A stretch of DNA of 64,000 nucleotides from Pseudooceanicola sediminis (GTDB lineage: Bacteria > Pseudomonadota > Alphaproteobacteria > Rhodobacterales > Rhodobacteraceae). The DNA lies in NCBI RefSeq assembly GCF_003575965.1, contig NZ_QWJJ01000007.1, positions 186,838 through 250,837 on the forward strand, read 5' to 3'. Both the position numbers and the translations under genes were made by a program. The notes under the pieces are model-generated. The model saw only the letters and a program-made list of their open reading frames with translations. It had not been told where the DNA came from and did not search any database. Position 1 is the first letter of the stretch; every line of letters begins with the position of its first letter. Shown here one piece after another: positions 7,802 through 16,570 of the stretch.

Positions 7802-8464
7802 TCAGGCGACGGCGCGCACGCCGAACAGCTGCGCCAGGAACGCGGCAAGGGGCGAGCGATCCGCCGGGCGGGCTTTGGCCGGGGCGCTTTGCATCGGCGC
7901 CGGGATGATCACGGCCGCGCGCGCCAGACGGGTCGCACGATCAAGTACGCCGCAGTCATCGGCTTGCGCGCCCGCGTTCTTGCCGATGACCCGCACCGAC
8001 CAGCCCGCGCCGAAGGTGCGCCAGGTCCGCAGCCCACGCAGGAAGCGCATGCGCCGGGCACAGAGCGCGGCAATCACCGCCTCGACGTCGGCGCCATTGG
8101 CGGCCGCCAGCGTCTGCGCGCCGACAATCCCGTCGACCGAGACCCCCAGCACCCGCTGCAGCTCCCTGGCCGCGTGCCCCACGCCGGAGTTCACCGCGTA
8201 GTCGCCAACGCAGTAATCAAGCCCAGTAGGCAGCAGATCCGCCCCCACCTTGTCGAGGTATTGGTGCGCGATGATCGCCTCGGCCTCGGCCTTCGGGATC
8301 CCGCGCACCGGGCGCAGACGCTGGCCGTGCATCCGGTTCCAGGCATCAAAGGTGCCTTGGGTGATGCCGCGATCCGTCGCGCCGCCAGGATCGTCGGGAT
8401 GATGCACATAGCCCCCCTCCGACAGGCCGATCCAGGATTGGATAAGCTGATAGTTCTTCCGCAT
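7802..8464 (-). CDS. Endolysin, glycosyl hydrolase 108 family
   Basis: 220 residues. ATG 8464 was chosen because AAGGAG precedes it closely; an in-frame ATG at 8479 is less well placed. The N-terminus has the GH108 hallmark EGGYVHHPDDPGGATDRGIT, with the catalytic Glu in EGG. Further in is a region resembling a peptidoglycan-binding repeat (LGVSVDGIVGAQTLAAA). The C-terminus is Ala/Pro-rich. It degrades peptidoglycan at lysis. There is no signal peptide, so it depends on the holin. An 11-bp GC hairpin followed by T residues sits just upstream. Confidence 0.9.
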   Translation of the reverse strand: MRKNYQLIQSWIGLSEGGYVHHPDDPGGATDRGITQGTFDAWNRMHGQRLRPVRGIPKAEAEAIIAHQYLDKVGADLLPTGLDYCVGDYAVNSGVGHAARELQRVLGVSVDGIVGAQTLAAANGADVEAVIAALCARRMRFLRGLRTWRTFGAGWSVRVIGKNAGAQADDCGVLDRATRLARAAVIIPAPMQSAPAKARPADRSPLAAFLAQLFGVRAVA

Positions 8465-8480
8465 TTCTGTCTCCTTCAAA

Positions 8481-8509
8481 GCAAAAGGCCCCGGAGTTTC
8501 CGGGGCCTT
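8481..8509 (-). terminator. Rho-independent-terminator-like hairpin upstream of endolysin
   Basis: AAGGCCCCGGA (8485-8495) and TCCGGGGCCTT (8499-8509) form a perfect 11-bp stem with a 3-nt loop; read on the minus strand it is followed by TTTTGC. It lies within the late operon, between the gene at 8539-8850 and the endolysin, so it could attenuate lysis-gene expression until antitermination. Confidence 0.75.
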
Positions 8510-8538
8510 GGGTCAGGGTGTTGCGCGGGCGGGGTGTA

Positions 8539-8850
8539 TCAGGGCGGTCGGTCCAGGAGCGTCGCTGCCGCCGCGACCAGACAGCCCGCGATCAGCCAGA
8601 TCGCCTTGTCGAGCGCGCGAAAGAAGATCCCGCGTCCGATGCTGAGACGTTCCAGCAGCACCACTTTCTCCGTGAGGATCGCCTGATCGTGCTCATGCTT
8701 GCGGGCCAGCAGGCCCTGGTCCCGGTCATAGCGCTCCATCCGCTTGAACAGCGTCACCAGCTGTTCCTGCATCCGGGCCTGCTGGACCACCACGTCAGAC
8801 AGCTTGTCGAGCGTCTGTTCGATCCGTTCCAGCCTCTGCTGATCTGACAT
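8539..8850 (-). CDS. Small coiled-coil / C-terminal membrane protein, lysis-associated
   Basis: 103 residues from ATG 8850 (in-frame ATG also at 8856; GGGGGC lies upstream). The N-terminal two thirds is a charged, heptad-rich helix (RLERIEQTLDKLSDVVVQQARMQ) and the end is a single membrane segment (AIWLIAGCLVAAAATLL). This layout recalls XhlA/hemolysin-type phage proteins that partner with holins. It lies just before the endolysin. Function inferred only from topology and position. Confidence 0.65.
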   Translation of the reverse strand: MSDQQRLERIEQTLDKLSDVVVQQARMQEQLVTLFKRMERYDRDQGLLARKHEHDQAILTEKVVLLERLSIGRGIFFRALDKAIWLIAGCLVAAAATLLDRPP

Positions 8851-8903
8851 GCACATGCCCCCAAGTGTCTGCTGAGTGTCTGCCCCCCTGCCCCGAACGG
8901 CTG

Positions 8904-9329
8904 TCAGGCAATGCCGGGGCGCATGAGTGTGGCCTGCACGGTGAGGCTTGAACCATCCTCCCCGCTGGATTGATACGCGGGCCGCGCGGCGACCTCGGTA
9001 TAGGCCTGCCAATCGTCAGGTCGGGACTGCACGTCGGCATAGACCGCATCTACCGTATCGAGACCCGTGTAGGGCGCGCGGCCGAGGACCCGAACACCTT
9101 CAAGTGTTTCCCATGCGGGCACCTCATCTTCCCGCAAGTGAACGTAGCAGATGAAGGCCTCGCCGCCTGGCTGGTAGACAGCGGGCGTTCGCGCAAGACC
9201 GACGACCCGCGGTGTTTCGAACCCGTTTTCGTCGCTGGGAAGGGCCACGTATTGGGGCATGGAAGAGAGGAGACCCGCGAGGAAGGTGGCTTCGTTTTCG
9301 CCGCGCACGAGAGCTGCTGTGAGGGTCAT
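8904..9329 (-). CDS. Hypothetical phage tail-end protein
   Basis: 141 residues. ATG overlaps the stop of the fibre gene (ATGA at 9326-9329), so the two are translationally coupled. No named domain recognised; composition is that of a soluble globular protein. Position after the fibre suggests a fibre assembly or accessory tail protein, but this is not shown. Confidence 0.7.
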   Translation of the reverse strand: MTLTAALVRGENEATFLAGLLSSMPQYVALPSDENGFETPRVVGLARTPAVYQPGGEAFICYVHLREDEVPAWETLEGVRVLGRAPYTGLDTVDAVYADVQSRPDDWQAYTEVAARPAYQSSGEDGSSLTVQATLMRPGIA

Positions 9330-10561
9330 TGGGCAGTCCTCGCCTTCATGGCTTCAACTGGCACGGAGGCAGGATAAAGACCAAGCCCCAAGACGCTCGT
9401 GTTCCGGACAGATAACTGACCGGGGAACGCATCTGCAATCCGCAGCGTGGTGGGAGCTGCGTATCCTGACGGGACGTTGGCGTCCCATAGGGTGCCGTTG
9501 AGGACGAGCGACAGGTTGCCCGGAGAGAAGCGGCACGCTATCGAATACTCTGCGGGTAGGCTATAAGGGCTGACAGCAGAAGCGTAGCCCCCACTATAGA
9601 ACTGACGTGCTTGAGTGCTGGAGCCAGATAGCACCGTAATGAGACGGTTGACCTCTTCGGACCCTCCGTCGAGCTCGAACAACCTGTCACCCGAGAGTAA
9701 TTCACCCCACAAGAGCCCGTCCAGAACGAGCCAAAGCCCATCGTCCAGGTCAAACTCGGATATGTCTGAGAGCGGGTGGTCACCGGCGCGAGTAACTGCC
9801 CCACTGGTCGTGTCGATGTAAGAGGACGCCGCGTTGTTTTCTTCCAGCTGGGCACCCCACACCGCCACCGAACCGTAGGAAGCTGGAACTCCGATGAACG
9901 ATCTGTGTGGGTAAACACGCACGTTCTCGCATCCCTCGGGTACTACAAAGGTGCACGCCACGCGTGCCCACCCGTTAGCCAACGTCTGCGTTACGTATGC
10001 GTCAGATACAACGGGATGGACAATGAAGGACGCGTCGGTGTTGTTGTACACAGCCAGATAGTTGATCGAAGTCCCTTTCTTGACGTAGTAGCTGAACGTA
10101 AGGGTCGTCCCAGCTACCACAGACAGGGATTGTTGATACAGGATGCCGGTGGAAGACCCGGTTACATTCAGGCTATCCGCCAGTGTAACGCCATCAGGGG
10201 AGACAACCGAATTAGGGGTCACGGTCATGCCGTTAGCCTTTTCCCATATATCGTTGGTGTAGTCCTTAGAGTACAGCACAGTGTTGGTAGCGGTATTCTC
10301 GACCAAAAGGCGGCGCTTTCCAGTCCGCCAGTCGAACCTGGGCTCGTTGATAGGAGCTGTACCTACAGTCAAATCCTCGGCCACGTACCGAGCAGCCCCG
10401 GCTCGCGTGAACGAGAGGTTCTTGAACTGCGTGACCGGCTGTCCGTTACGAGCATATCGTCCATTCTCGAAGTCGGCGTACCACAAGGGGGCCACGCCGT
10501 TGATGGCGCCAAACCCGTTTCGCAGCGCGGTCATCCCGAAGTTATTCGCGGCGAAGAGCAT
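9326..10561 (-). CDS. Tail fibre / receptor-binding protein
   Basis: 411 residues from ATG 10561, which overlaps the upstream stop as TGATG (an in-frame ATG at 10570 would add three residues). It contains the stretch LLVENTATNTVLYS followed by a jelly-roll-like beta-rich region (LSVVAGTTLTFSYYVKKG) often seen in phage fibre and carbohydrate-binding modules. Its DNA is visibly poorer in GC than the tail genes around it, as expected for receptor-binding genes that recombine often. Likely determines host attachment. Confidence 0.75.
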   Translation of the reverse strand: MLFAANNFGMTALRNGFGAINGVAPLWYADFENGRYARNGQPVTQFKNLSFTRAGAARYVAEDLTVGTAPINEPRFDWRTGKRRLLVENTATNTVLYSKDYTNDIWEKANGMTVTPNSVVSPDGVTLADSLNVTGSSTGILYQQSLSVVAGTTLTFSYYVKKGTSINYLAVYNNTDASFIVHPVVSDAYVTQTLANGWARVACTFVVPEGCENVRVYPHRSFIGVPASYGSVAVWGAQLEENNAASSYIDTTSGAVTRAGDHPLSDISEFDLDDGLWLVLDGLLWGELLSGDRLFELDGGSEEVNRLITVLSGSSTQARQFYSGGYASAVSPYSLPAEYSIACRFSPGNLSLVLNGTLWDANVPSGYAAPTTLRIADAFPGQLSVRNTSVLGLGLYPASVPVEAMKARTAQ

Positions 10562-10818
10562 CAGACCCATCCCACGACAGTGGCAGTCGTGCCCGTGGCC
10601 TCGATGCCGACCGGCGAGAAGTAGATCGTTTCACAGGCGAGCACGGTCAGTGTGACCACAACGCCATTAATGTCGCGCATCGAGAGATCGCCCCCCGTCA
10701 GCACGCGGAGCATGCGAGGCCGGTCCGGGAGATCAACGCCGTCTGCAGGCACGATCAGGAAGTGCTGTTGCGCCGGGCTTTCGAGACCGCGCGCATAGGT
10801 GCGATACTGGTCAGTCAT
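10561..10818 (-). CDS. Spike base protein, RCAP_rcc01079-like
   Basis: 85 residues from ATG 10818. The sequence MTDQYRTYARGLESPAQQHF and the later PRMLRVLTGGDLSMRD resemble the small spike base protein family described from the Rhodobacter gene transfer agent. The family sits at the base of head or tail spikes and anchors them. The ATG overlaps the stop of a 20-codon leader frame that carries the only good ribosome-binding site here. Confidence 0.65.
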   Translation of the reverse strand: MTDQYRTYARGLESPAQQHFLIVPADGVDLPDRPRMLRVLTGGDLSMRDINGVVVTLTVLACETIYFSPVGIEATGTTATVVGWV

Positions 10819-10873
10819 GGGGGCACCCGCGAGGGGTCGAGGCCCGCATGCAGAGGGCAAAGGTGTCGGACAT
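10811..10873 (-). CDS. 20-codon leader ORF coupled to spike base gene
   Basis: ATG 10873 is preceded by AGGAG at ideal spacing and encodes MSDTFALCMRASTPRGCPHD before a TGA that overlaps the next gene's ATG. Without it the spike base gene has no ribosome-binding site. It is either a short structural peptide or a leader that feeds ribosomes into the downstream gene by re-initiation. Confidence 0.5.
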   Translation of the reverse strand: MSDTFALCMRASTPRGCPHD

Positions 10874-10918
10874 GGAGATCTCCTGGTTTGGTCAGTGACG
10901 TGGGGGGCGGATCGCGCG

Positions 10919-11536
10919 TCAGGCGGCTTCCAGTGCGGCGATCCGATCTGTCAGGGCGATGATCGCGGCATTGAGATCGGCCATCGTGGGCCGATCTGTG
11001 CGGTACCAGAGGCCGGCACTGCCCTGCCCGCCCCAGCCGGGGATCCAGATGTGGACCCCGGAGCGCGGGACCAGCACCCCGTTATAACCGGTCGGGGTTG
11101 CCTGGTTCTTGGTACCGACCGCAGCGGGTCCGACCTCGAAGGCCTGGTAGATGAAGGCGCCGACCTCATAGACCAGTCCGCTCGCACCATCGTCCCATTG
11201 CTCGACATACCCGGCGACCCGCTGCGCATTTTCGCTGGCGGCGACGGAGATGTCTCGCGCCGCTTCCGCCGCCACCCGCGCGGCAACGGCGATCCCCTTT
11301 GAGGAATCTGCACCCTGCCGGGCAAACTGGGCGGCACCGCTGGCCTCATTTGTCTGCGTCAGCGTCGCGGACATCTCCCCCAGGGCAGCAGCAATCTCGG
11401 TGGCCATCGCTGCCAGCTGCGGCGCGCCGGTGGCGGTGAACCACTCGAACAGCGCCTGGGCGCGCGGTGAGAAGGTCGCCGGGTCACCCTCGGAGGGTAG
11501 CAGTCCCTCAAAGGGGGTAAACTCGGGAACGGGCAT
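10919..11536 (-). CDS. Phage tail protein, hypothetical
   Basis: 205 residues; its ATG shares one base with the upstream stop (TGATG). The middle is a long Ala-rich helix (residues ~50-110, likely coiled coil), then a Gly/Pro-rich stretch (GVLVPRSGVHIWIPGWGGQG) and a C-terminal heptad helix ending in DRIAALEAA. Such a shaft-and-tip design is common in tail-tip or fibre-connector proteins. No family name can be given. Confidence 0.7.
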   Translation of the reverse strand: MPVPEFTPFEGLLPSEGDPATFSPRAQALFEWFTATGAPQLAAMATEIAAALGEMSATLTQTNEASGAAQFARQGADSSKGIAVAARVAAEAARDISVAASENAQRVAGYVEQWDDGASGLVYEVGAFIYQAFEVGPAAVGTKNQATPTGYNGVLVPRSGVHIWIPGWGGQGSAGLWYRTDRPTMADLNAAIIALTDRIAALEAA

Positions 11537-12489
11537 CAGGCCACTCCTGTGATGGTGAAGGAATATTCGTACTCATCCGGCAGATCCTCGCCCCACTTGA
11601 CGGGCCCGAGGATGCCGAACTGCACGCTGGAGGCGCGCGTGGGGGAGCCGATGGCGGCCACCAGAGACCCGGAGTTGCGGTCCAGCTCGGGCTTGATCTG
11701 ATCCCAGAGGGCTTTCGAGGCGACGACGCGATAATCCATCTCGACCCGCGTCGGCCCCTTGGCCAGCGTCAGACTGCCATAGTCGTTGAAGCTGTAGCGG
11801 CTACCGCTGATCGAGCGTCCTTCGGTGCTGCCCACCTGCGCCGCGCCAATCGAGAGGCTGGCGCCCAGGAACAGCTCGCCCAAACTCACCCGACTGCCCC
11901 GCAGCGCCACGATCACGCGGCGTGTCGTACCCGGAATATCCAGCACCACCAGCTTGTCGGAATAGGCCCCGAAGGGGGTGGAGAACCAGGCCCACCAGTC
12001 CCGCACCTGCCGACCGGACAAGTTGGTGTCCCGGTCCAGCAGCACCTTGTCGTTGATGTCGAGACAGATCAGCCGGGCGCTGCTGGCCCGCACCCCGAAC
12101 AGGATCAGCGTATCGACCCCCGACAGCCCCGGCATGTCGAGGATGATCGGTGCACTCGCCGGATCAATCCCGAAGCTGGGATCGAGCCAGGGCACCTCGG
12201 CGTCGGGTTCCTCGAAGGCCACCGTGGCATTGCTCAGCACCCCGTCGAAGCAGGCAAAGGCGTTGGTGTAGCGATCAAACACCCAGCGTGCCGCCACCAC
12301 CGACTGATCCTCGACCAGCGGATCGAGGCCGAGGTTGTCCGGGATCGCCGACTGATAGATCCGGTGATCGCGCACCACCCGCGCGTTGAGCGGATAGGTC
12401 ACGCCCGCAGCCCACGCCGGGGCATCCTCCTCGGGGATCGAACAGCGCACCTGCCCCAGGTCCGGAGCAAACTTGCGTGAGATGAACAT
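11536..12489 (-). CDS. Phage distal tail protein, hypothetical
   Basis: 317 residues directly after the tape measure gene, where distal-tail or baseplate hub genes lie in siphophages. The sequence is beta-rich, with an early PAWAAGVTYPLNARVVRDHRIYQS segment resembling small carbohydrate-binding modules. No catalytic motif is visible. The assignment rests on order. Confidence 0.7.
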   Translation of the reverse strand: MFISRKFAPDLGQVRCSIPEEDAPAWAAGVTYPLNARVVRDHRIYQSAIPDNLGLDPLVEDQSVVAARWVFDRYTNAFACFDGVLSNATVAFEEPDAEVPWLDPSFGIDPASAPIILDMPGLSGVDTLILFGVRASSARLICLDINDKVLLDRDTNLSGRQVRDWWAWFSTPFGAYSDKLVVLDIPGTTRRVIVALRGSRVSLGELFLGASLSIGAAQVGSTEGRSISGSRYSFNDYGSLTLAKGPTRVEMDYRVVASKALWDQIKPELDRNSGSLVAAIGSPTRASSVQFGILGPVKWGEDLPDEYEYSFTITGVA

Positions 12490-12492
12490 GGC

Positions 12493-15400
12493 TCAGAACT
12501 CCCTTTCAACAGGCATGCCGATTGTTTCCCAGCCCTCGATCAGATCGACCAGGCGGCGCAGGGCGTTGGTTTGCGCGGTGTCGCCCTCACTCAGCCGTCC
12601 GAGGCTGGCGGCCAGCGTCACACCGGCGTCGCCTGCCGCATGCACATCCGCCGCATAGCCGCGCGCCTCGGCAATCGAGGCGATCCGGGCGTCGAACTCC
12701 GAGGCGTAGTAGCTGCCGAGGTCATATCCGCCGGAGAGATCCGGCAGCCCCACCTCGGCCAGATCGGACACGCCGCCCTTCACCTTGACGAAGAGGTCCG
12801 AGAGCGACAGCAGCGCGGCATAGGTCTTGCGCCCCGCCTCGGTCATCAGATCCTGCCCGGTCACCAGGTCGCGGAACTGACGCGCCGTCTGCGGTACCGC
12901 CAGCCCGAGGGCGCCAAGACGCCGCCCCAGCTCCTCGCTGGCCATGCCGAGCTGCTCGCTTTCCGAGTAGAAGGTGTTGGTGAAGCTGGCGATCTGGCCC
13001 GACAGGCTGGAGAGGCCGCCCGCCGCGTTGATCAGCTCATCGGACGCCCAGACCATGGCCTGCGCCGTGCCTGCAAAGCCCTGTCCCAGCGGCGTCAGCA
13101 TCGCGCTCACATCCGCGAAGGCCGACCACAGGCCCCTGGTCCCGGCATCGAACTCCAGGAACTGATCAGAGAGCGCCAGCAGGGTGGCATAGGTCTTCTG
13201 GCCCGCCGTGGTCATCAGGTCCTGCCCGGTGACCAGGTTGCGGAACTCTTCCGTGGTCTTCGGCACCGCCAGCCCAAGCTCGGCGAACTGGCCATGCACC
13301 GAGGCGCTGACCATGCGGAAGCGCTCGGCGTCGGTGTAAAAGCCCTGCGTGAAGCTGGAGATCCGGCTTGCCAGCGTGTCGATGCCGCCCGCGATATCGG
13401 CCAGGGCATCCGCTGACAGGGCCATGTTCTGCAGCGTGCCGACAAAGCTGTGCCCGATGGGATCCAGCAGGGTCTTCAGCGTGGCAAAGTTCTGCAGGGC
13501 ATCATAGCCAACCCCGGCAAAGGCCTGCGTGACCGTGTCGGCATAGCCCGCGAACCACGCCTCGACCTTGGCCTGCACCTCGGCCTCCGACATCCCCTTC
13601 GTGTCGATCTGGTCCAGGGCGACATCGACCCCGGCCACCATGGATGTGGTGACGCCCGTGCCCGCCAACTTGAAGGCCTGGGCGACCGAGGCCTGCACCT
13701 CGCCCAGCTGATCGTCAAGCATGGCCTGCGTCGCCGCGTCAAAGCCCGCGAGGCTGGTCGAGGTGCGTTTCTTCAGACCCCACCAGCTGCTCTTGCGGGT
13801 GGTCTCGAAGGTGCCGCCCGCCAGACCGCCGCCCTGCACGCCAAGCTGCAGGCCGGAGCCGATCAGCTTCCTGGAGGAAAAGCTCTTGATCAGCCCGATC
13901 CCGGCGGTCACCGCGCCGATGATCGGCATGGCGGCCGAGAGCGCGCTGCCGATCCCCGCCATCGACAGGCCACCGGCGAGTTCCGAGGTAACCGCGCCGA
14001 AGGCCGACGACAGGCCGCCGGTGATCGCGCCGATGCCCGCACCATCCTTGCCAAGCGAGGCCTGAAGCAGATCACCGAAGCCTTGCGAAGCGGCATTGCC
14101 CACGCCGGACTTGAGATCCCCGAGCGCCCCGGCAATGTCACCGGAGGCGAAGGAGGCCATGGTGCCCTGCACCGCCCGACCGAGATCGGTAACCTCCTCC
14201 TTCAAGTCCTTGATCGGGCTTTTGCCATTGCGGCCCAAGGTGCTGAGGTTCCTGTCGAGGTCGGAGACCGCATCGCCGCTCTCTTCCAGTGCCTTCGTCA
14301 CGCCGACCGTGGCCGCCTCGACCTCCCCGGCCCCCGCCTCGCCGGTCTTGGAGGTTTCGGCCAGTGCCGCCTTCAGGGCGGCCACCGACTTGAGCGGTGC
14401 CTTGATACCCTCCGCCAGCTTGGCGTTCTCGGCCTGCATGTTGCCGATGCTGCCCTGCAGCTCGTCAATCGCTGCCTGCGTGGCATAGACCTTTGCGCCT
14501 GCCGAGATCGCGGCATTGCCGACCGCGAGGTAGGCGTCATCCATGAACGGCACATCGCGCAGCTGGTCTTTGATCCCATGCAGGAAATCAGCCCATTTTG
14601 TCTGCACCGCCACCAGCATCTTCAGCGCGCCGATCTCGATGGTCTGCCAGATCTCCGCCATGCGGTTCTGCAGGATCTGTCCCGCGTCAGCGATGCGCGC
14701 GAAGGCTTCCGAGGCGACATCCTTGGCCAGGGCCAGCGCCGTGCCAAAGCCGCCAACGCGCTCCATCGCGCCCTTCAGCTTTACCCCGACATAGACGGCA
14801 CCGGCGGCCAGTGCCGCAAAGCCTCCGACCATCAGACCGATAGGCGAGGCAATGGCGACCACCACGGGCAAGAGTGCCGAGGCCGCCGCCGCCATGCCGC
14901 CGAGCGCCAGCAGCGCCGGGCCGAGGCTGGCCGCCACCGCGCCGCCGATCACCACGAAGCGTTTCGTCTCCGGCGACAACCCCTGGAACGCGACGGCCAT
15001 GTCGGAAACGCGCCCGGCGATGTCCGCCGCCACCGGCAGGACAATCGCCCCGACCTGTTCCATGGCATCGCCGATATCCATCATCGCGGCCTGGATCTGT
15101 CCCGAGGGCAGATCACGCAGCGCCTGCGCCTGACCGGCGTATTGCTGGCGCAGCGCCTCCAGGATCTTTTCCTGCGCGCCCGAGACATCCCCCAGCTCGA
15201 CCATCGTCTTGATGGTGGCCTTCTGCTGCTCCGAGAAGGACACGCCGACCCGACTCAGCGCCGACAGGCCTTTCACCGGATCGTTCAACGCCTTGCCCAG
15301 CATGATCGCCGAGCTTTGCAGGTCCTGCCCAAGCGCCGCCGACATGTCGAGCGCCGCCTGCTGCGCCCCGACGAAGACCTCGCCGGTGACATTGCCGAAG

Positions 15401-15780
15401 GTCAGCATGGTGGAGGTCACGCGGCCGAGGATATCCTCATCGCCGAACAGCGACGTGCCCTGCAGCCCGCTCGCCATGCTCTGCAACTGCTCGGAGGTGA
15501 AGCCCGCCGTCTGGCCCATCGAGGCCAGCGCCGCATCGACCTGTGCCACCGCATTGGCCTGCACCCCCTGCAGGTTCATCGACTGCTTGGCAATCGCCAC
15601 CAGCGGCGCCGTCAGCCCGAGCGACATCCGCCCGCCAATCTTGCCGAAGTCCTTCGCCAGCCCGGAGAAGTCCTTTTGCATGCGGCGCATGCTCAGCGTC
15701 GCCTCGGATGCCCCCTTGTGGAACTGCGCCGAGTTCATGCCGAGATCGACGCGCAGCGCGCCGATGATGCCCTTGAACAT
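12493..15780 (-). CDS. Tail tape measure protein
   Basis: 1095 residues, the longest gene of the phage. The N-terminus (MFKGIIGALRVDLGMNSAQFHKG) is of the TP901-type tape measure class. The central part has hydrophobic, Gly/Ala-rich segments (about residues 265-330 and 590-650), and the C-terminal third contains two related copies of a block ending EEFRNLVTGQDLMTTAGQKT / ARQFRDLVTGQDLMTEAGRK. The internal duplication probably reflects tail-length evolution. It sets tail length and may assist DNA entry. It follows the tail chaperone frameshift ORF by 3 bp, as expected. Confidence 0.92.
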   Translation of the reverse strand: MFKGIIGALRVDLGMNSAQFHKGASEATLSMRRMQKDFSGLAKDFGKIGGRMSLGLTAPLVAIAKQSMNLQGVQANAVAQVDAALASMGQTAGFTSEQLQSMASGLQGTSLFGDEDILGRVTSTMLTFGNVTGEVFVGAQQAALDMSAALGQDLQSSAIMLGKALNDPVKGLSALSRVGVSFSEQQKATIKTMVELGDVSGAQEKILEALRQQYAGQAQALRDLPSGQIQAAMMDIGDAMEQVGAIVLPVAADIAGRVSDMAVAFQGLSPETKRFVVIGGAVAASLGPALLALGGMAAAASALLPVVVAIASPIGLMVGGFAALAAGAVYVGVKLKGAMERVGGFGTALALAKDVASEAFARIADAGQILQNRMAEIWQTIEIGALKMLVAVQTKWADFLHGIKDQLRDVPFMDDAYLAVGNAAISAGAKVYATQAAIDELQGSIGNMQAENAKLAEGIKAPLKSVAALKAALAETSKTGEAGAGEVEAATVGVTKALEESGDAVSDLDRNLSTLGRNGKSPIKDLKEEVTDLGRAVQGTMASFASGDIAGALGDLKSGVGNAASQGFGDLLQASLGKDGAGIGAITGGLSSAFGAVTSELAGGLSMAGIGSALSAAMPIIGAVTAGIGLIKSFSSRKLIGSGLQLGVQGGGLAGGTFETTRKSSWWGLKKRTSTSLAGFDAATQAMLDDQLGEVQASVAQAFKLAGTGVTTSMVAGVDVALDQIDTKGMSEAEVQAKVEAWFAGYADTVTQAFAGVGYDALQNFATLKTLLDPIGHSFVGTLQNMALSADALADIAGGIDTLASRISSFTQGFYTDAERFRMVSASVHGQFAELGLAVPKTTEEFRNLVTGQDLMTTAGQKTYATLLALSDQFLEFDAGTRGLWSAFADVSAMLTPLGQGFAGTAQAMVWASDELINAAGGLSSLSGQIASFTNTFYSESEQLGMASEELGRRLGALGLAVPQTARQFRDLVTGQDLMTEAGRKTYAALLSLSDLFVKVKGGVSDLAEVGLPDLSGGYDLGSYYASEFDARIASIAEARGYAADVHAAGDAGVTLAASLGRLSEGDTAQTNALRRLVDLIEGWETIGMPVEREF

Positions 15781-15783
15781 GGA

Positions 15784-16149
15784 TCAGGCTCCTTTCTGCT
15801 TGGCGGCCTGCCGTTGCGCGACCCGGCCCGCGAAGTAGGCGCTCAGCTCGGCGTCGCTCGATCCACGATGGCGACGGCCATCGAGGAACGCGGTGGGTTT
15901 GGGGAACTGTTTCGGGGCATGGGTGGCGATCATCATCAGCTGGCCGAGGCTGTAGATCTCGCCCCGGCGCTGCCGCATCGCACGCTCCTGCCCGAGCAAG
16001 ACCCCGGACAGGATCAGATCGACTTCCCGCAACGTCAGCCGCCCGAACAGCGCATAGGACTGTCCGGCGGCGATCCATTGGCGGATCAGCTCTTGCCAGT
16101 CGATACCGGTTCGGCTTTGGCCCTGGCGGGGGGATCGGCCTTCTCGGCC
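15784..16149 (-). CDS. Tail chaperone T-domain, reached by -1 frameshift
   Basis: A frame in the -1 register relative to the chaperone gene, without a credible start of its own where the conserved part begins (GIDWQELIRQWIAAGQSYALFG). It ends at 15784, just before the tape measure gene. In lambda (G/GT) and most siphophages the T part is made only as a fusion after ribosomal slippage. The slip site is probably the run of six C at 16133-16128, read CCC CCC in the upstream frame. The start given is approximate and marks the overlap zone. Confidence 0.75.
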   Translation of the reverse strand, partial: GREGRSPRQGQSRTGIDWQELIRQWIAAGQSYALFGRLTLREVDLILSGVLLGQERAMRQRRGEIYSLGQLMMIATHAPKQFPKPTAFLDGRRHRGSSDAELSAYFAGRVAQRQAAKQKGA

Positions 16150-16505
16150 TGCGGCTTTCCCGCCGATCCGTCCTCCGGCCCGGCAAACGCCAGGCTGACG
16201 GCACTGCCCACGGCGGCGACGGAGGCGTTGATGCCGCAGGCATCGATGACCGCCCCGGCTTCGCGCTCGGTGATGCCGTCGTGATGGGTCATCAACCCGC
16301 ACCATACAAGGCGGCGCAGCACCGACGGGTTGAGCTTGCCGCCCTGCACCTCTTCAAAATAATCCTGCACGGATTGGAATTCCTTCCCCGTCAGGGTCTC
16401 GTATTCGATCATCGCGTTGATCGAATAGGCCAGTTTCCAGCCAGTGCCAGTGCCTGGGCCGCTGCCGGTTTTCGGTTTCAGGGGCACGTGGTTTTGCATC
16501 GTCAT
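16086..16505 (-). CDS. Tail assembly chaperone (G-like)
   Basis: 139 residues, ATG 16505. Position between the tail tube and the tape measure genes, and the overlapping -1 frame, identify the G-type chaperone. The C-terminal 45 residues are Pro/Ala/Lys-rich and hold the C6 slip site at codons for PP in ADPPARAKAEP. It would chaperone the tape measure protein during tail assembly, with a minority of product extended into the T domain. Confidence 0.8.
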   Translation of the reverse strand: MTMQNHVPLKPKTGSGPGTGTGWKLAYSINAMIEYETLTGKEFQSVQDYFEEVQGGKLNPSVLRRLVWCGLMTHHDGITEREAGAVIDACGINASVAAVGSAVSLAFAGPEDGSAGKPQAEKADPPARAKAEPVSTGKS

Positions 16506-16570
16506 GTCGGGATCCTTTCAGGGCGCGTGGGGCGTCATGCCGCCACGGCAACAAAGAGATCGCCGCCGCA

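Noticed and set aside
13450-16284. 944-codon open frame on the plus strand
   Set aside because: It is antisense to the tape measure and tail genes; its Arg/Gly/His/Leu-rich, low-complexity sequence is the usual mirror of GC-rich coding DNA.
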